Assembly (NCBI GenBank): GCA_017458005.1
Contig: JAFTGH010000033.1
Location: 1-62,090, forward strand
DNA: 62,090 nucleotides
Direction of reading: 5' to 3'
DNA from: Prevotella sp.
Lineage (GTDB): Bacteria; Bacteroidota; Bacteroidia; Bacteroidales; Bacteroidaceae
Shown: one piece after another, positions 17,389 to 26,506 of the stretch
Position numbering within the stretch: position 1 is the first letter of the stretch
Layout: the number at the start of each line of letters is the position of its first letter
Notes under the pieces: model-generated
Databases searched by the model: none
Told to the model about the DNA's origin: nothing
What the model saw: the letters and a program-made list of their open reading frames with translations, nothing else
Position numbers and translations under genes: made by a program

Positions 17389-20205
17389 ATGACGCTATAC
17401 CGGCACTTGAAATATGTCATACTTGTCCTACTGCTGACGAGTAGCCTCCCCATCAATGCCCAACGGTCGTTTGAGGGGAAGTTCGACGAGGAGCATCCCA
17501 TTGTCATCGCAGGAGATTGGGACAAGCCCCCATACGAGTACCAGAACGACAGAGGAGAGCCTGCCGGCTCTAATATTGATGTCATGCGCGCCGTGATGAA
17601 GCAGATGGGAATCCCCTGTAAATTCCTACTCAAGGAATGGGGCAGCGCCATCAAGGCGTTTGAGAGAGGAGAGGCTGACCTGATCCTTGCCAATGCCCGC
17701 AGATACAAGAAGGCACCTTATTACTACTCGCAGAACATCATCAACTACAATCGCATCCGTGTACTGATGCGAGGCGACACCGTACCGCCTCTCTCTTTGA
17801 AACAATTGGTTGAAGGAGGGGTGGTGCTGAAACCCTCTGACTACACCTTTGCCTATTTCCTCGCGGAAGACTCTGCCTATATCAGACAGATAGAGTTCCA
17901 GTCACCCAAGGTCGCCTTGATAGGAATACGTGACAACGACTATAAATACTTCGTCTGGGGAGAGGAGCCCTTGAAATGGAAGATGAAGGAGTTAGGTCTC
18001 GAACAGGAGGATTTCATCCTGAGCGAGGTCAACATCCCTGTCAGCGACATCCACGTCATTGGACGTGACAAAGACCTTATTGACGAGATCGACGATATCT
18101 ACTCCCGACTGAAACAGAGTGGTGAGGTGGAAGCCATCAACACCCGCTGGTTCCATCCTGAGAAGATGACGGTAAGGCAACAGATCCCCATGTCTGTCAT
18201 CATTATTCTTGCCATCATCCTATTGATTATCTTCTGCTATTTGCTCACACGTCTGGCACAGTCGCATGCGAAGAAAGCCTCTCACGACTCCATGGAGTTG
18301 AACGAGATGATGTACAAGGCACTAGGCATGGGACGCTTTTATATCATGCAATACGACATCGCCAACAACCAGTTTACCAACCGCTACGGCACGTTCCTGC
18401 CCAATAGCGGGTTGTCTATGGAGGAGTTTGTCGCGCATATCCATCCCATGGAACAAGAAGAGTTCAAGAAGAAGATGGACCTGATGAAAACGGGACGCGA
18501 GCAAAAGACCGCTATTGACAAGCGATGGAACATCGGAACGACAGAGCATCCCCAGTGGCTGAACTTCAAAGGGCACTCTATGGTGGAATACGACGACTAT
18601 GGGCATCCTACCTATATCATCAATACCATTAACGACATCACTAAAGACATAGAGGAGGAGAAGGCTGCCCACGACTTGGTGAGGAAATACGAGCGTCTGA
18701 GCAATATGCCGCAACTCGCCATGTCATTCTACAACAAAGACGGCTCACTCATCGACATCAACGACTCCATGAAGGCACTCTGCGGATTCGACAAGCCGGA
18801 GAACGAGCGGTTCTTCCGACAGTCAAACATGTTTGACATCCCCATCTTCCACGACATCTATCCGCAAGGCAGCGAAGGAGCGAGGGCGGCATGCCAGTGC
18901 ATGGACAAGCCCTATGCCGATAAAGAGACGTATATCGAGTATGAGGTACGTCCACTACTGGACGAGCAAGGCGATGTCTTTAACTATATTGTCTCCGCCT
19001 TTGATGTCACGGAGGAGCATGACCGCGATGTCGACGTGCATAAGATGACGCACGAGATACAAATGGCAGTCAACCAGATGAACCGGTTGGAGCGACAACT
19101 CCAGTATATCCTGGAGAGCACCAATATGTACGTGTGGCGACTTGATTTCACCAAGAAGACCGTTGTGTATACCCGTCTGCTCAGGAACCCCGAGCATGTC
19201 ATCACCTTCGACGAGTATTACGACCGTGTGTTTGAGGATGAGAAGCCTGCTGTCAAGAAAGGACTGGAGACACCCGGGATGTGGGAACAGCCTTTCTCCA
19301 TGGTACGCCATTTCACGAAACCTCTATTCGGTACAGGAGAGACCGACAGATGGTATAACATCTCAGGAATTCCTATTTGTGATGAACAGGGACAGATCCG
19401 CAGCACTTTCGGCATCATACGTGATATCACAGAACAACTGGAGTCAGAGCGGAAACTGAGAGAAGAGACCCTACGTGCGGAGAACAGCGGACAGCAGAAG
19501 AGTATGTTCCTTGCCTCGATGACCCATGAGTTACGAACACCCCTGAATTCCATTGTAGGCTTCTCCGACCTGTTGCGCTCCATTGACGCTCCTGACGAGC
19601 GAAAGGAGTTTATACGTATTATCCGCACTAACTGTGACATCCTCATACGACTGATCACCGACATTATTGAGGCTTCTAACATCTCAGACACACAGATGCA
19701 GATTATCGGTGAAGAGGTGGATTTCGCCGAGGAGTTCGATAAGATGTGCCAGTCACTCGCCCAGCGTGTACAAGAGCCGAAGGTGGAGTTTATCAAGAAG
19801 AACCCACATACCAAACTACAGACTGTACTGGATAAGGGACGCATCCAACAGGTGATCACCAACTTCGTGACCAATGCGGTGAAATACACCCAAGAGGGAC
19901 ATATCTGCGTGGGCTATCGCATAGACATGCGCTTTGGCAAGAAGGGCATCTATGTCTATTGCGAGGACACGGGCTCGGGTATCCCGAAAGACAAGCAGGA
20001 AATGGTCTTTGAGCGTTTTGTCAAACTCAATGACTTCGTGCAGGGCACAGGACTGGGACTCGCGATCTGCAAGTCTATCGTGGAACAGTGTGGAGGACAG
20101 ATCGGTGTGGATAGTGAAGTCGGAAAGGGCTCTACCTTCTGGTTCTGGATTCCTGCCGACATCAAGGAGGTCTACCCCACTCCATCCGCACATATCCTAT
20201 CATGA
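17389..20205 (+). CDS. sensor histidine kinase with periplasmic solute-binding domain, type B (B2)
   Basis: 938 residues from ATG 17389, one base after the previous stop (an in-frame start at 17362 would overlap it and delay the signal peptide). Signal peptide (1-24), family 3 solute-binding domain (about 38-255, with KPPYEYQNDRGEPAGSNIDV and FERGEADLILANARR), membrane helix (about 266-288), PAS regions with PAC ends, HisKA with His713 in SMTHELRTPLNSIVGF, HATPase with intact N-box ([15 protein letters not shown]), D-box CEDTGSGIP and GTGLGLAIC. It is the complete counterpart of the gene at 12488, and shares the phrase [10 protein letters not shown] with it. No receiver domain, and no response regulator gene lies nearby. 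Confidence 0.9.
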   Translation: MTLYRHLKYVILVLLLTSSLPINAQRSFEGKFDEEHPIVIAGDWDKPPYEYQNDRGEPAGSNIDVMRAVMKQMGIPCKFLLKEWGSAIKAFERGEADLILANARRYKKAPYYYSQNIINYNRIRVLMRGDTVPPLSLKQLVEGGVVLKPSDYTFAYFLAEDSAYIRQIEFQSPKVALIGIRDNDYKYFVWGEEPLKWKMKELGLEQEDFILSEVNIPVSDIHVIGRDKDLIDEIDDIYSRLKQSGEVEAINTRWFHPEKMTVRQQIPMSVIIILAIILLIIFCYLLTRLAQSHAKKASHDSMELNEMMYKALGMGRFYIMQYDIANNQFTNRYGTFLPNSGLSMEEFVAHIHPMEQEEFKKKMDLMKTGREQKTAIDKRWNIGTTEHPQWLNFKGHSMVEYDDYGHPTYIINTINDITKDIEEEKAAHDLVRKYERLSNMPQLAMSFYNKDGSLIDINDSMKALCGFDKPENERFFRQSNMFDIPIFHDIYPQGSEGARAACQCMDKPYADKETYIEYEVRPLLDEQGDVFNYIVSAFDVTEEHDRDVDVHKMTHEIQMAVNQMNRLERQLQYILESTNMYVWRLDFTKKTVVYTRLLRNPEHVITFDEYYDRVFEDEKPAVKKGLETPGMWEQPFSMVRHFTKPLFGTGETDRWYNISGIPICDEQGQIRSTFGIIRDITEQLESERKLREETLRAENSGQQKSMFLASMTHELRTPLNSIVGFSDLLRSIDAPDERKEFIRIIRTNCDILIRLITDIIEASNISDTQMQIIGEEVDFAEEFDKMCQSLAQRVQEPKVEFIKKNPHTKLQTVLDKGRIQQVITNFVTNAVKYTQEGHICVGYRIDMRFGKKGIYVYCEDTGSGIPKDKQEMVFERFVKLNDFVQGTGLGLAICKSIVEQCGGQIGVDSEVGKGSTFWFWIPADIKEVYPTPSAHILS

Positions 20206-20229
20206 AAACAATAACAACTAACAATAAAG

Positions 20230-22422
20230 ATGATGAAAAAGACACTTATTATTACTACCTTGCTATGCTTGTCCGCATCATGGGCAAAGGCTGAGCAAGT
20301 GGTCATTGAGACCAAAAACGTTTCTTTGGTTCTTGACGTGGAGAAAGGCGCACAGCCTAAGTATGTTTATTTCGGAGCGAGACTGAGCAGTACGGAATTA
20401 CAGCACCTGCAAGCACCTGAAGTCTTCGGACGCACAGAGGTCTATCCTGCCTATGGACTGAACACCCCTGCCGAAGCCGCTCTTGCCATGCGCCATGCTG
20501 ACGGCAACCTCTCCACCGCCCTGGTGGTGGAGGATGTTCAGCGTAGCGGTGACATCACTACCATACAGATGAAAGACCCTGTCTACCCCATCACTGTCAA
20601 CCTGAAATACAAGGCGTATCAAGAGGAGGATATGATAGAGGCGTGGACGGAGATCGCCAATGGGGAGAAACAGACTGTCACGCTGACGACTTTTGCCTCG
20701 GCGATGCTGCCCATCCGACGGGGTGATGTATGGCTCAGCCACTTCTATGGCTCATGGGCTAACGAGGCACGGTTGGTGGAGGAGCCTCTGACCCCTGGAC
20801 AGAAGGTCATCGTCAACAAAGATGGAACCCGCAACTCCCATACCGACCATGCCGAGGTGATGTTCTCCTTGGACGGTAAGGGACAGGAGAACAGCGGGCA
20901 GGTGATCGGTGCTGCCCTGTGCTATTCAGGCAACTACCGCCTGAAGGTGACCACCGACGATACGGAATACCACTATTTCTTCGCTGGAATCAATGAGGAC
21001 AACTCTGAGTATCACCTGAAGAAGGGTGAGACTTTTGTGACCCCTAAACTGGCACTGACCTTCTCGCAGCAGGGTCTCTCTGGTGTCTCCCGCAACTTCC
21101 ATAAATGGGGACGGAAATACATGCTTGCCCATGGCGACAAGGAGCGCAAGATCCTGCTGAACTCATGGGAGGGTGTCTATTTCGACATCAACCAACAGGG
21201 CATGGACCAGATGATGAAGGATATAGCCTCGATGGGTGGTGAATTGTTCGTCATGGACGACGGCTGGTTTGGCGACAAATATCCCCGTAAGACGGACAAC
21301 TCCTCACTGGGCGACTGGGTCGTCGACAAAAACAAACTGCCTGAGGGTATCGAGGGCTTGCTACGTGACGCGAAGAAGAACGGGGTGAAGTTCGGTATCT
21401 GGATTGAGCCGGAGATGGCAAACACCACGAGTGAACTGTATGAGCAGCACCCTGAATGGATTGTCAAGGCTCCCAAGCGTGAGGCTGTCTTAGGACGTGG
21501 CGGCACCCAGGTCGTGCTCGACCTTGCTAACCCCAAGGTACAGGACTTCGTATTTGGCGTGGTCGACAATCTGATGTCGAAATATCCTGAGATTGACTAT
21601 ATCAAATGGGACGCTAACATGGCGATTATGAACCATGGCTCACAATATCTGGACATGGCAAACCAGAGCCACCTGTATATCGAGTATCACCGTGGCTTTG
21701 AGAAGGTATTCCAGCGCATCCGTGCCAAATATCCTGACGTGACGATTCAGGCATGCGCCTCTGGTGGCGGTCGCGCCAACTGGGGTGTGCTTCCCTACTT
21801 TGATGAGTTCTGGGTCAGCGACAACACCGATGCGCTACAGCGTATCTACATGCAGTGGGGCACCAGTTATTTCTTCCCTGCCATCGCCATGGCAAGTCAT
21901 ATCTCCGCCACACCTAACCACACCGTCTTCCGTACCACGGCGCTGAAATACCGTATCGATGTCGCTATGAGCGGTCGACTGGGCATGGAGATACAGCCCA
22001 AGAACATGACGGATGCCGAGAAGGAACTGTGTCGTAAGGCGATAGCGGAATACAAGCAGATACGTCCCATCGTACAGTTTGGTAACATCTATCGTCTCCT
22101 CTCTCCCTACGAGAAGAAAGGACTTGCCTCGATGATGTATGTCACCGACCAGCAGGACAAGGCTGTATTCTACTGGTGGAAGACGGAGTCGTTCCAGAAC
22201 GAGCACCTGCCCCGTGTAAAGATGGCAGGACTGGATGCCAACCGTATGTATAAGGTGAAGGAACTGAACCGTATCGACGTAAAACCGCTCTCTTTTGAGG
22301 GCAAGTCATTCAGTGGCGCCTACCTGATGAACCACGGGCTGGACGTTCCGTATCGCAACGAGACAGAATGGCACCTGAAGAACGACTGGTCGAGCCGTGT
22401 CCTGCTTCTTGAGGCAGAGTAA
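20230..22422 (+). CDS. alpha-galactosidase, GH36, secreted
   Basis: 730 residues with a signal peptide (1-22, ending SASWAKA), so it acts in the periplasm or at the surface. It hydrolyses terminal alpha-galactosides such as raffinose-type sugars or galactomannan side chains. The N-terminal beta-sandwich is followed by a TIM barrel with the GH36 signatures: the nucleophile Asp461 in DYIKWDANM and the acid/base Asp531 in WVSDNTDALQR, with DDGWFGDKYPRKTDN and GIWIEPEMAN upstream. Normal length for the family. It lies 24 bases after the last sensor kinase and appears to share its transcript, which suggests the kinases respond to conditions when the galactoside is present. Confidence 0.93.
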   Translation: MMKKTLIITTLLCLSASWAKAEQVVIETKNVSLVLDVEKGAQPKYVYFGARLSSTELQHLQAPEVFGRTEVYPAYGLNTPAEAALAMRHADGNLSTALVVEDVQRSGDITTIQMKDPVYPITVNLKYKAYQEEDMIEAWTEIANGEKQTVTLTTFASAMLPIRRGDVWLSHFYGSWANEARLVEEPLTPGQKVIVNKDGTRNSHTDHAEVMFSLDGKGQENSGQVIGAALCYSGNYRLKVTTDDTEYHYFFAGINEDNSEYHLKKGETFVTPKLALTFSQQGLSGVSRNFHKWGRKYMLAHGDKERKILLNSWEGVYFDINQQGMDQMMKDIASMGGELFVMDDGWFGDKYPRKTDNSSLGDWVVDKNKLPEGIEGLLRDAKKNGVKFGIWIEPEMANTTSELYEQHPEWIVKAPKREAVLGRGGTQVVLDLANPKVQDFVFGVVDNLMSKYPEIDYIKWDANMAIMNHGSQYLDMANQSHLYIEYHRGFEKVFQRIRAKYPDVTIQACASGGGRANWGVLPYFDEFWVSDNTDALQRIYMQWGTSYFFPAIAMASHISATPNHTVFRTTALKYRIDVAMSGRLGMEIQPKNMTDAEKELCRKAIAEYKQIRPIVQFGNIYRLLSPYEKKGLASMMYVTDQQDKAVFYWWKTESFQNEHLPRVKMAGLDANRMYKVKELNRIDVKPLSFEGKSFSGAYLMNHGLDVPYRNETEWHLKNDWSSRVLLLEAE

Positions 22423-22434
22423 CCCCCAGAAACA

Positions 22435-23814
22435 ATGGCAATAGGCAAAACCGATAGTCTTCTGGCATCTATCCGCGAGGGACGCGAGATGACGCAAGCA
22501 GAGAAACTCAGACTGATCATCAGTCTGAGTATTCCCAGTATCCTGGCGCAGATCTCCGCTACCGTCATGTTCTTCATCGACGCCTCGATGGTGGGACACC
22601 TTGGTGCCAAGGCATCCGCAGCCATTGGACTGGTGGAGACGACAGGGTGGCTGATGGGAGGACTTGGCTCTGCCGCGAATATGGGATTCTCCGTGCAGGT
22701 GGCACATGCCATTGGTGCCAACGACTTCGAACGAGCACGCCGCATCCTGCGACAGTCTCTGGTATGCTGTCTGATCTACAGTGCGACTATCTCGCTGATC
22801 GGCATTCTCATCAGCGGTCCCCTGCCCTATTGGCTGGGCGGCTCTGAGGAGATAGCCCACGATGCCTCCCTCTATTTCGCCATCATCGGCTTCTGCGGCA
22901 TCTTCTTCCAGATGACAGGACTGGGCAGTTCCATGCTGAAATGCTCTGGTGACATGAAGATCCCCTCGGCACTGAATATCCAGGCATGCGTATTGGATGT
23001 CATCCTCAATTACTTCTTCATCTATATTGCCGACATGGGCGTGATGGGTGCCGCCATAGGAACGGGAATCGCGGAACTCATCACGGCGGCGCTGATGCTG
23101 TATTTCCTGCTCTGTCGCTCTGAGATCCTCAAACTGAAAGGACGACCCAAGCACTCTTTCCGTCCACAGGCTGACATTGTCCATAACGCCACCAAGATAG
23201 GAGCCCCCATGGCATTGCAGCACGTGTTGATGGGAGGAGCCCAGATCGTGAGCACCATCATCGTGGCGCCCTTGGGCACCATTGCCATTGCCGCCCACTC
23301 CCTCGCCATCACGGTGGAGAGCCTCTGCTACATGCCGGGCTACGGCATCGCCGATGCCGCCACCACCTTGGTAGGTCAGAGTTTCGGAGCAGGCAAGAAA
23401 CTGCTCACGAAGTCGTTCGCACGAATGTCTGTAGGCTTGGGTATGGTGGTGATGACACTGATGGGTGCCCTGATGTTTGTCTTCGCCTCTGAACTGATGA
23501 CCATTCTGACACCTGTCGGCGACATCATCGACTTAGGAGCCTACTGTCTGCGCATCGAGGCTTTCGCAGAACCGATGTTCGCCGCCTCTATCGTATGCTA
23601 CGGTGTCTTCGTGGGTGCTGGCGACACGCTGAAACCTGCCATCATGAACCTCACCAGCATGTGGGCTGTCCGACTGACGCTCGCTGCCCTCCTCGCCCCG
23701 CACTACGGACTCGCTGGCGTGTGGATCGCCATGGCTGTCGAACTTACCTTCCGAGGCATCCTTTTCCTCATCCGACTCTTCTCTGGAAAATGGGTCAATC
23801 AGATGAAAGCATAA
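22435..23814 (+). CDS. MATE family efflux transporter
   Basis: 459-residue polytopic membrane protein with twelve predicted spans in two similar halves. The start of the first half reads SIPSILAQISATVMFFIDASMVGHLGA and the second half has KIGAPMALQHVLMGGAQIVSTIIVAPLGT, the typical MATE arrangement; a GYGIADAATTLVGQSFGAGK loop is also characteristic. Such carriers export drugs or metabolites using sodium or protons. It follows the alpha-galactosidase by 12 bases and ends the operon at a terminator. Confidence 0.9.
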   Translation: MAIGKTDSLLASIREGREMTQAEKLRLIISLSIPSILAQISATVMFFIDASMVGHLGAKASAAIGLVETTGWLMGGLGSAANMGFSVQVAHAIGANDFERARRILRQSLVCCLIYSATISLIGILISGPLPYWLGGSEEIAHDASLYFAIIGFCGIFFQMTGLGSSMLKCSGDMKIPSALNIQACVLDVILNYFFIYIADMGVMGAAIGTGIAELITAALMLYFLLCRSEILKLKGRPKHSFRPQADIVHNATKIGAPMALQHVLMGGAQIVSTIIVAPLGTIAIAAHSLAITVESLCYMPGYGIADAATTLVGQSFGAGKKLLTKSFARMSVGLGMVVMTLMGALMFVFASELMTILTPVGDIIDLGAYCLRIEAFAEPMFAASIVCYGVFVGAGDTLKPAIMNLTSMWAVRLTLAALLAPHYGLAGVWIAMAVELTFRGILFLIRLFSGKWVNQMKA

Positions 23815-23818
23815 AAAC

Positions 23819-23856
23819 AGCCCTGGGGATCACTCCTCAGGGCTGCTACTTTTTCT
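23819..23856 (+). terminator. intrinsic terminator of the kinase/GH36/MATE operon
   Basis: CAGCCCTGGGGA (23819-23830) pairs with TCCTCAGGGCTG (23835-23846) with one mismatch, then a T-rich run from 23850. Confidence 0.85.
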
Positions 23857-24060
23857 TTTCCTATTAATAACTAAAAACTTGCTTTCTCTTTAAAACTAAT
23901 ACCTTACTACTAACCTAAAACTACTAACTAACCAACTTTTCCGTGTTATCCTTTCAATCTTTTCTCTTTTACCTTATGTGTTCCTCTGAATCACGATGCA
24001 AAGTTAAGCAGATTTCACGATGCCACCATGAAATCTTTCTTATTTTGAGGAAAAAAGGGC
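23857..24060. other. AT-rich convergent intergenic region
   Basis: Lies between the converging MATE and rsmA genes. It contains CTAACTA- and TACTAAC-like short AT-rich runs but no open frame, RNA or promoter that I can support. Confidence 0.5.
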
Positions 24061-24891
24061 TTATTCTTGACCTATGTCAACATTTTGTGTGCGAACACAA
24101 AACTCACCTTCCACCAAGTTTGTCAACTCAACAAACTGTGTAACCGTCAGTTGCTCAGGGCGTTTTGTCATAATAGGATGAGCAAAGAAGCCCTCAGAGG
24201 CTGGATGGGCGGCATCGAACAGGGGACGCAGGCTCACCCGCAACATCTTGCGACGCTGGTTAAAGGCTGTCTTGACGACTCTCTTAAACAGGTCCTCATC
24301 GCAATCCAGGTGTGTCACCTGATTGCGTGTCATACGTATCACGGCACTCTGCACCTTGGGCGGCGGATTGAAGACAGAAGGCTCGACCGTGAAGAGATAC
24401 TCCACGTCATACCATGCCTGTATCAGCACCGACAGAATACCGTATGCCTTCGTGCCCGGCTCAGAGGCGATGCGCAAGGCGACCTCACGCTGGATCATAC
24501 CCGTACAACAGGGTATCAGGTCACGGTTGTCCAGCATCTTGAAGAATATCTGCGAAGAGATATCATAAGGATAGTTGCCCGTCAACACAAACTGCTGACC
24601 TCCGAACACGTTGCGTAAGTCCATTCGCAGGAAGTCCTCCCCTAGGATATTCTCCCGCAACATGGGGAAATGCTCATTCAAGTACGCCACACTCTCTCGG
24701 TCGATCTCCACGACTTTGAAAGGACGAGTCTTCTCCACCAGATACTGGGTCATCACACCCATACCAGGTCCCACTTCCAAGACAGGGATAGCACCGTATG
24801 GCTCATCCACTGTATCGGCGATGCGCTTGGCTATCGACAGGTCGGTCAGGAAATGCTGACCCAGATTCTTCTTCGGTCGTACTTGTTTCAT
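24061..24891 (-). CDS. rsmA: 16S rRNA dimethyladenosine transferase
   Basis: 276-residue KsgA/RsmA, which dimethylates two adjacent adenosines near the 3' end of 16S rRNA during 30S maturation. It starts with the family's VRPKKNLGQHFLTDLSIAKRI; the SAM-binding loop is VLEVGPGMGVMTQYL; the catalytic motif IV is LTGNYPYDIS (N-L/Y-P-Y); FNPPPKVQSAVIRM is the standard downstream block. Length is normal. It has a promoter of its own that abuts the start codon, and the upstream uronate operon is separated by a terminator. Confidence 0.96.
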   Translation of the reverse strand: MKQVRPKKNLGQHFLTDLSIAKRIADTVDEPYGAIPVLEVGPGMGVMTQYLVEKTRPFKVVEIDRESVAYLNEHFPMLRENILGEDFLRMDLRNVFGGQQFVLTGNYPYDISSQIFFKMLDNRDLIPCCTGMIQREVALRIASEPGTKAYGILSVLIQAWYDVEYLFTVEPSVFNPPPKVQSAVIRMTRNQVTHLDCDEDLFKRVVKTAFNQRRKMLRVSLRPLFDAAHPASEGFFAHPIMTKRPEQLTVTQFVELTNLVEGEFCVRTQNVDIGQE

Positions 24892-24894
24892 ACT

Positions 24895-24903
24895 GCAAAG
24901 GTA
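24895..24903 (-). promoter_or_regulatory. -7 box abutting the rsmA start codon
   Basis: On the minus strand TACCTTTGC is followed after three bases by the ATG at 24891. The transcript should start at or beside the ATG, predicting a leaderless mRNA. Confidence 0.6.
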
Positions 24904-24929
24904 GTGTAAATTGAGAGAAGAACAAAATA

Positions 24930-24960
24930 AAAAACGGGAATATCATATCGATACTCCCAT
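24930..24960 (-). terminator. intrinsic terminator of the uronate operon
   Basis: Minus-strand TGGGAGTATC (24959-24950) pairs with GATATTCCCG (24944-24935) with one G-T pair, followed by TTTTTTATTTT. It separates the MFS gene from rsmA. Confidence 0.75.
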
Positions 24961-24984
24961 TTTTATTGTTTTTCGCGGATAATT

Positions 24985-26439
24985 TTACTCCACGATGATG
25001 GGCTTGTACTTAGGTACGAGTGCCTTCATGATGCACCAACCGATCAGGTAGGCGACAGCACAGATGCAGAAGACAACCATGTAGGCGGCTGGCTTGCCCT
25101 CGAAACCGAAGAACGAGAAGGCAGCACCCTGCTCGGCAGCCCAGTCGAAGAACTTACCCGAACCGAGGTTGATACTCATAGAGCCCAGACCACCTGCCAT
25201 CGTTCCCAGACCTACTATCGTACCGATGGTCGACTTGGGGAACATGTCACCGATGGTGGAGAACAGGTTTGCCGACCATGCCTGGTGTCCTGCGCCCAGC
25301 AGACCAATCAGGATAGCGGGCCACCATGCGCTATAGGCTCCCATTGGCTGTGCGAACAAGCCCAGCACGGGGAAGCAGGCGAAGATGAACATGGCACGCA
25401 TACGACCCAGATAGGGATTCATGCCCTTCTTATCCACGAAATAGGTAGGCAGATAACCGCCACCGATACTGAGGATCGTCACGATAGCATAGAGCGTGAA
25501 GATCAGGGCGATACCCATCGGAGAATCGGAGGTATAGCCATACTGGTCGCTGAAGTAGGCAGGAGCCCAGAACAGGAAGAACCACCATACGCCATCCGTC
25601 ATGAACTTACCTACGAGGAACGACCATGTCTGCTTGTAGGTGAAGCACTTCAGGAACGGGATGGTCTTCTCTTCCTTCACAGCGTCACGATCCTGTGCCT
25701 CGGCGAGGTCGTTGTCCTGCTCGATATAGTTCAACTCAGCCTGGTTGACACGCTTGTTCTGTGCAGGCTTCTCATAGAGCCACATCCACAGACCCATCCA
25801 GATAAAGCCCAGGGCACCGATGATGATAAACGCCATCTCCCAACCCCAGGCACGAGCCAAGAGAGGAATAGTGGCGGGAGCGGCAAGCGCACCCACGGAG
25901 GCGCCACTGTTGAAGATAGAGGTGGAGAACGCACGGTCTTTCTTGGGGAAATACTCGGCGGTAGCCTTGATGGCGGCGGGGAAGTTACCAGCCTCACCGA
26001 CAGCGAGGATCAGACGACAACTCAGGAACAGCCATACTGAGATAGTGGCGATGGCGACAGCGGCATCACTGCCAGCCTGCACAGCGCGCAGTGCCTCGAT
26101 AGAGTCATAGCCCTCGGCGGTCATGGCGACCCATCCGCATCCAGCGTGCAGCACGGCACCTAATGACCATACGAAGATGGCGATGAGGTAACCCTTCTTG
26201 GTGCCCATCCAGTCGATGAACTTACCGGCGAAGAGGTTCGCGATAGCGTAGAACAGGGAGAACATACCGGTTATCGTACCATAGTCGCCGTCCGTCCAGT
26301 GGAACTCTGGGGCGATGAAGTCCTTCCATGTTAATGACAAGACCTGACGGTCCATGTAGTTAATGGTCGTTGCCAGGAACAGCAACGCACAGATGACCCA
26401 ACGGAAGTTGGACATTTTAGTTGTTTGTACAGGAGCCAT
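24985..26439 (-). CDS. MFS transporter, hexuronate (ACS/ExuT-type) carrier
   Basis: 484-residue, twelve-span major facilitator protein, probably a proton-coupled importer of a hexuronate or related acid. The start RWVICALLFLATTINYMDRQVLSLT is the hallmark of the anion:cation symporter group (INYxDR), followed by LFYAIANLFAGKFIDWMGTKKG, the MFS loop 2-3 motif. FPAAIKATAEYFPKKDRAFSTSIFNSGASVG is also typical of ExuT-like carriers. A long central loop (about 215-260) is rich in charged residues. Its neighbours upstream are KduI and a galactitol-type EIIC, which supports a role in uronate use; the exact substrate is inferred. Confidence 0.85.
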   Translation of the reverse strand: MAPVQTTKMSNFRWVICALLFLATTINYMDRQVLSLTWKDFIAPEFHWTDGDYGTITGMFSLFYAIANLFAGKFIDWMGTKKGYLIAIFVWSLGAVLHAGCGWVAMTAEGYDSIEALRAVQAGSDAAVAIATISVWLFLSCRLILAVGEAGNFPAAIKATAEYFPKKDRAFSTSIFNSGASVGALAAPATIPLLARAWGWEMAFIIIGALGFIWMGLWMWLYEKPAQNKRVNQAELNYIEQDNDLAEAQDRDAVKEEKTIPFLKCFTYKQTWSFLVGKFMTDGVWWFFLFWAPAYFSDQYGYTSDSPMGIALIFTLYAIVTILSIGGGYLPTYFVDKKGMNPYLGRMRAMFIFACFPVLGLFAQPMGAYSAWWPAILIGLLGAGHQAWSANLFSTIGDMFPKSTIGTIVGLGTMAGGLGSMSINLGSGKFFDWAAEQGAAFSFFGFEGKPAAYMVVFCICAVAYLIGWCIMKALVPKYKPIIVE

Positions 26440-26454
26440 ATTATTTCTTTTTTT

Positions 26455-26500
26455 TGCGATATTTCGATATTTCGATATTGCGATATAACGATATACGAGA
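26455..26500. repeat. CGATAT-rich tandem repeat in the operon spacer
   Basis: CGATATTT, CGATATTT, CGATATTG, CGATATAA, CGATATAC occur head to tail between the kduI stop and the MFS start. Related CGATAT units occur at about 31217-31277. Confidence 0.75.
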
Positions 26501-26506
26501 GGGTGA

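Noticed and set aside
16554-17708. Long minus-strand open frame (384 codons)
   Set aside because: Antisense across the junction of two sensor kinase genes; no recognisable domain, no promoter.
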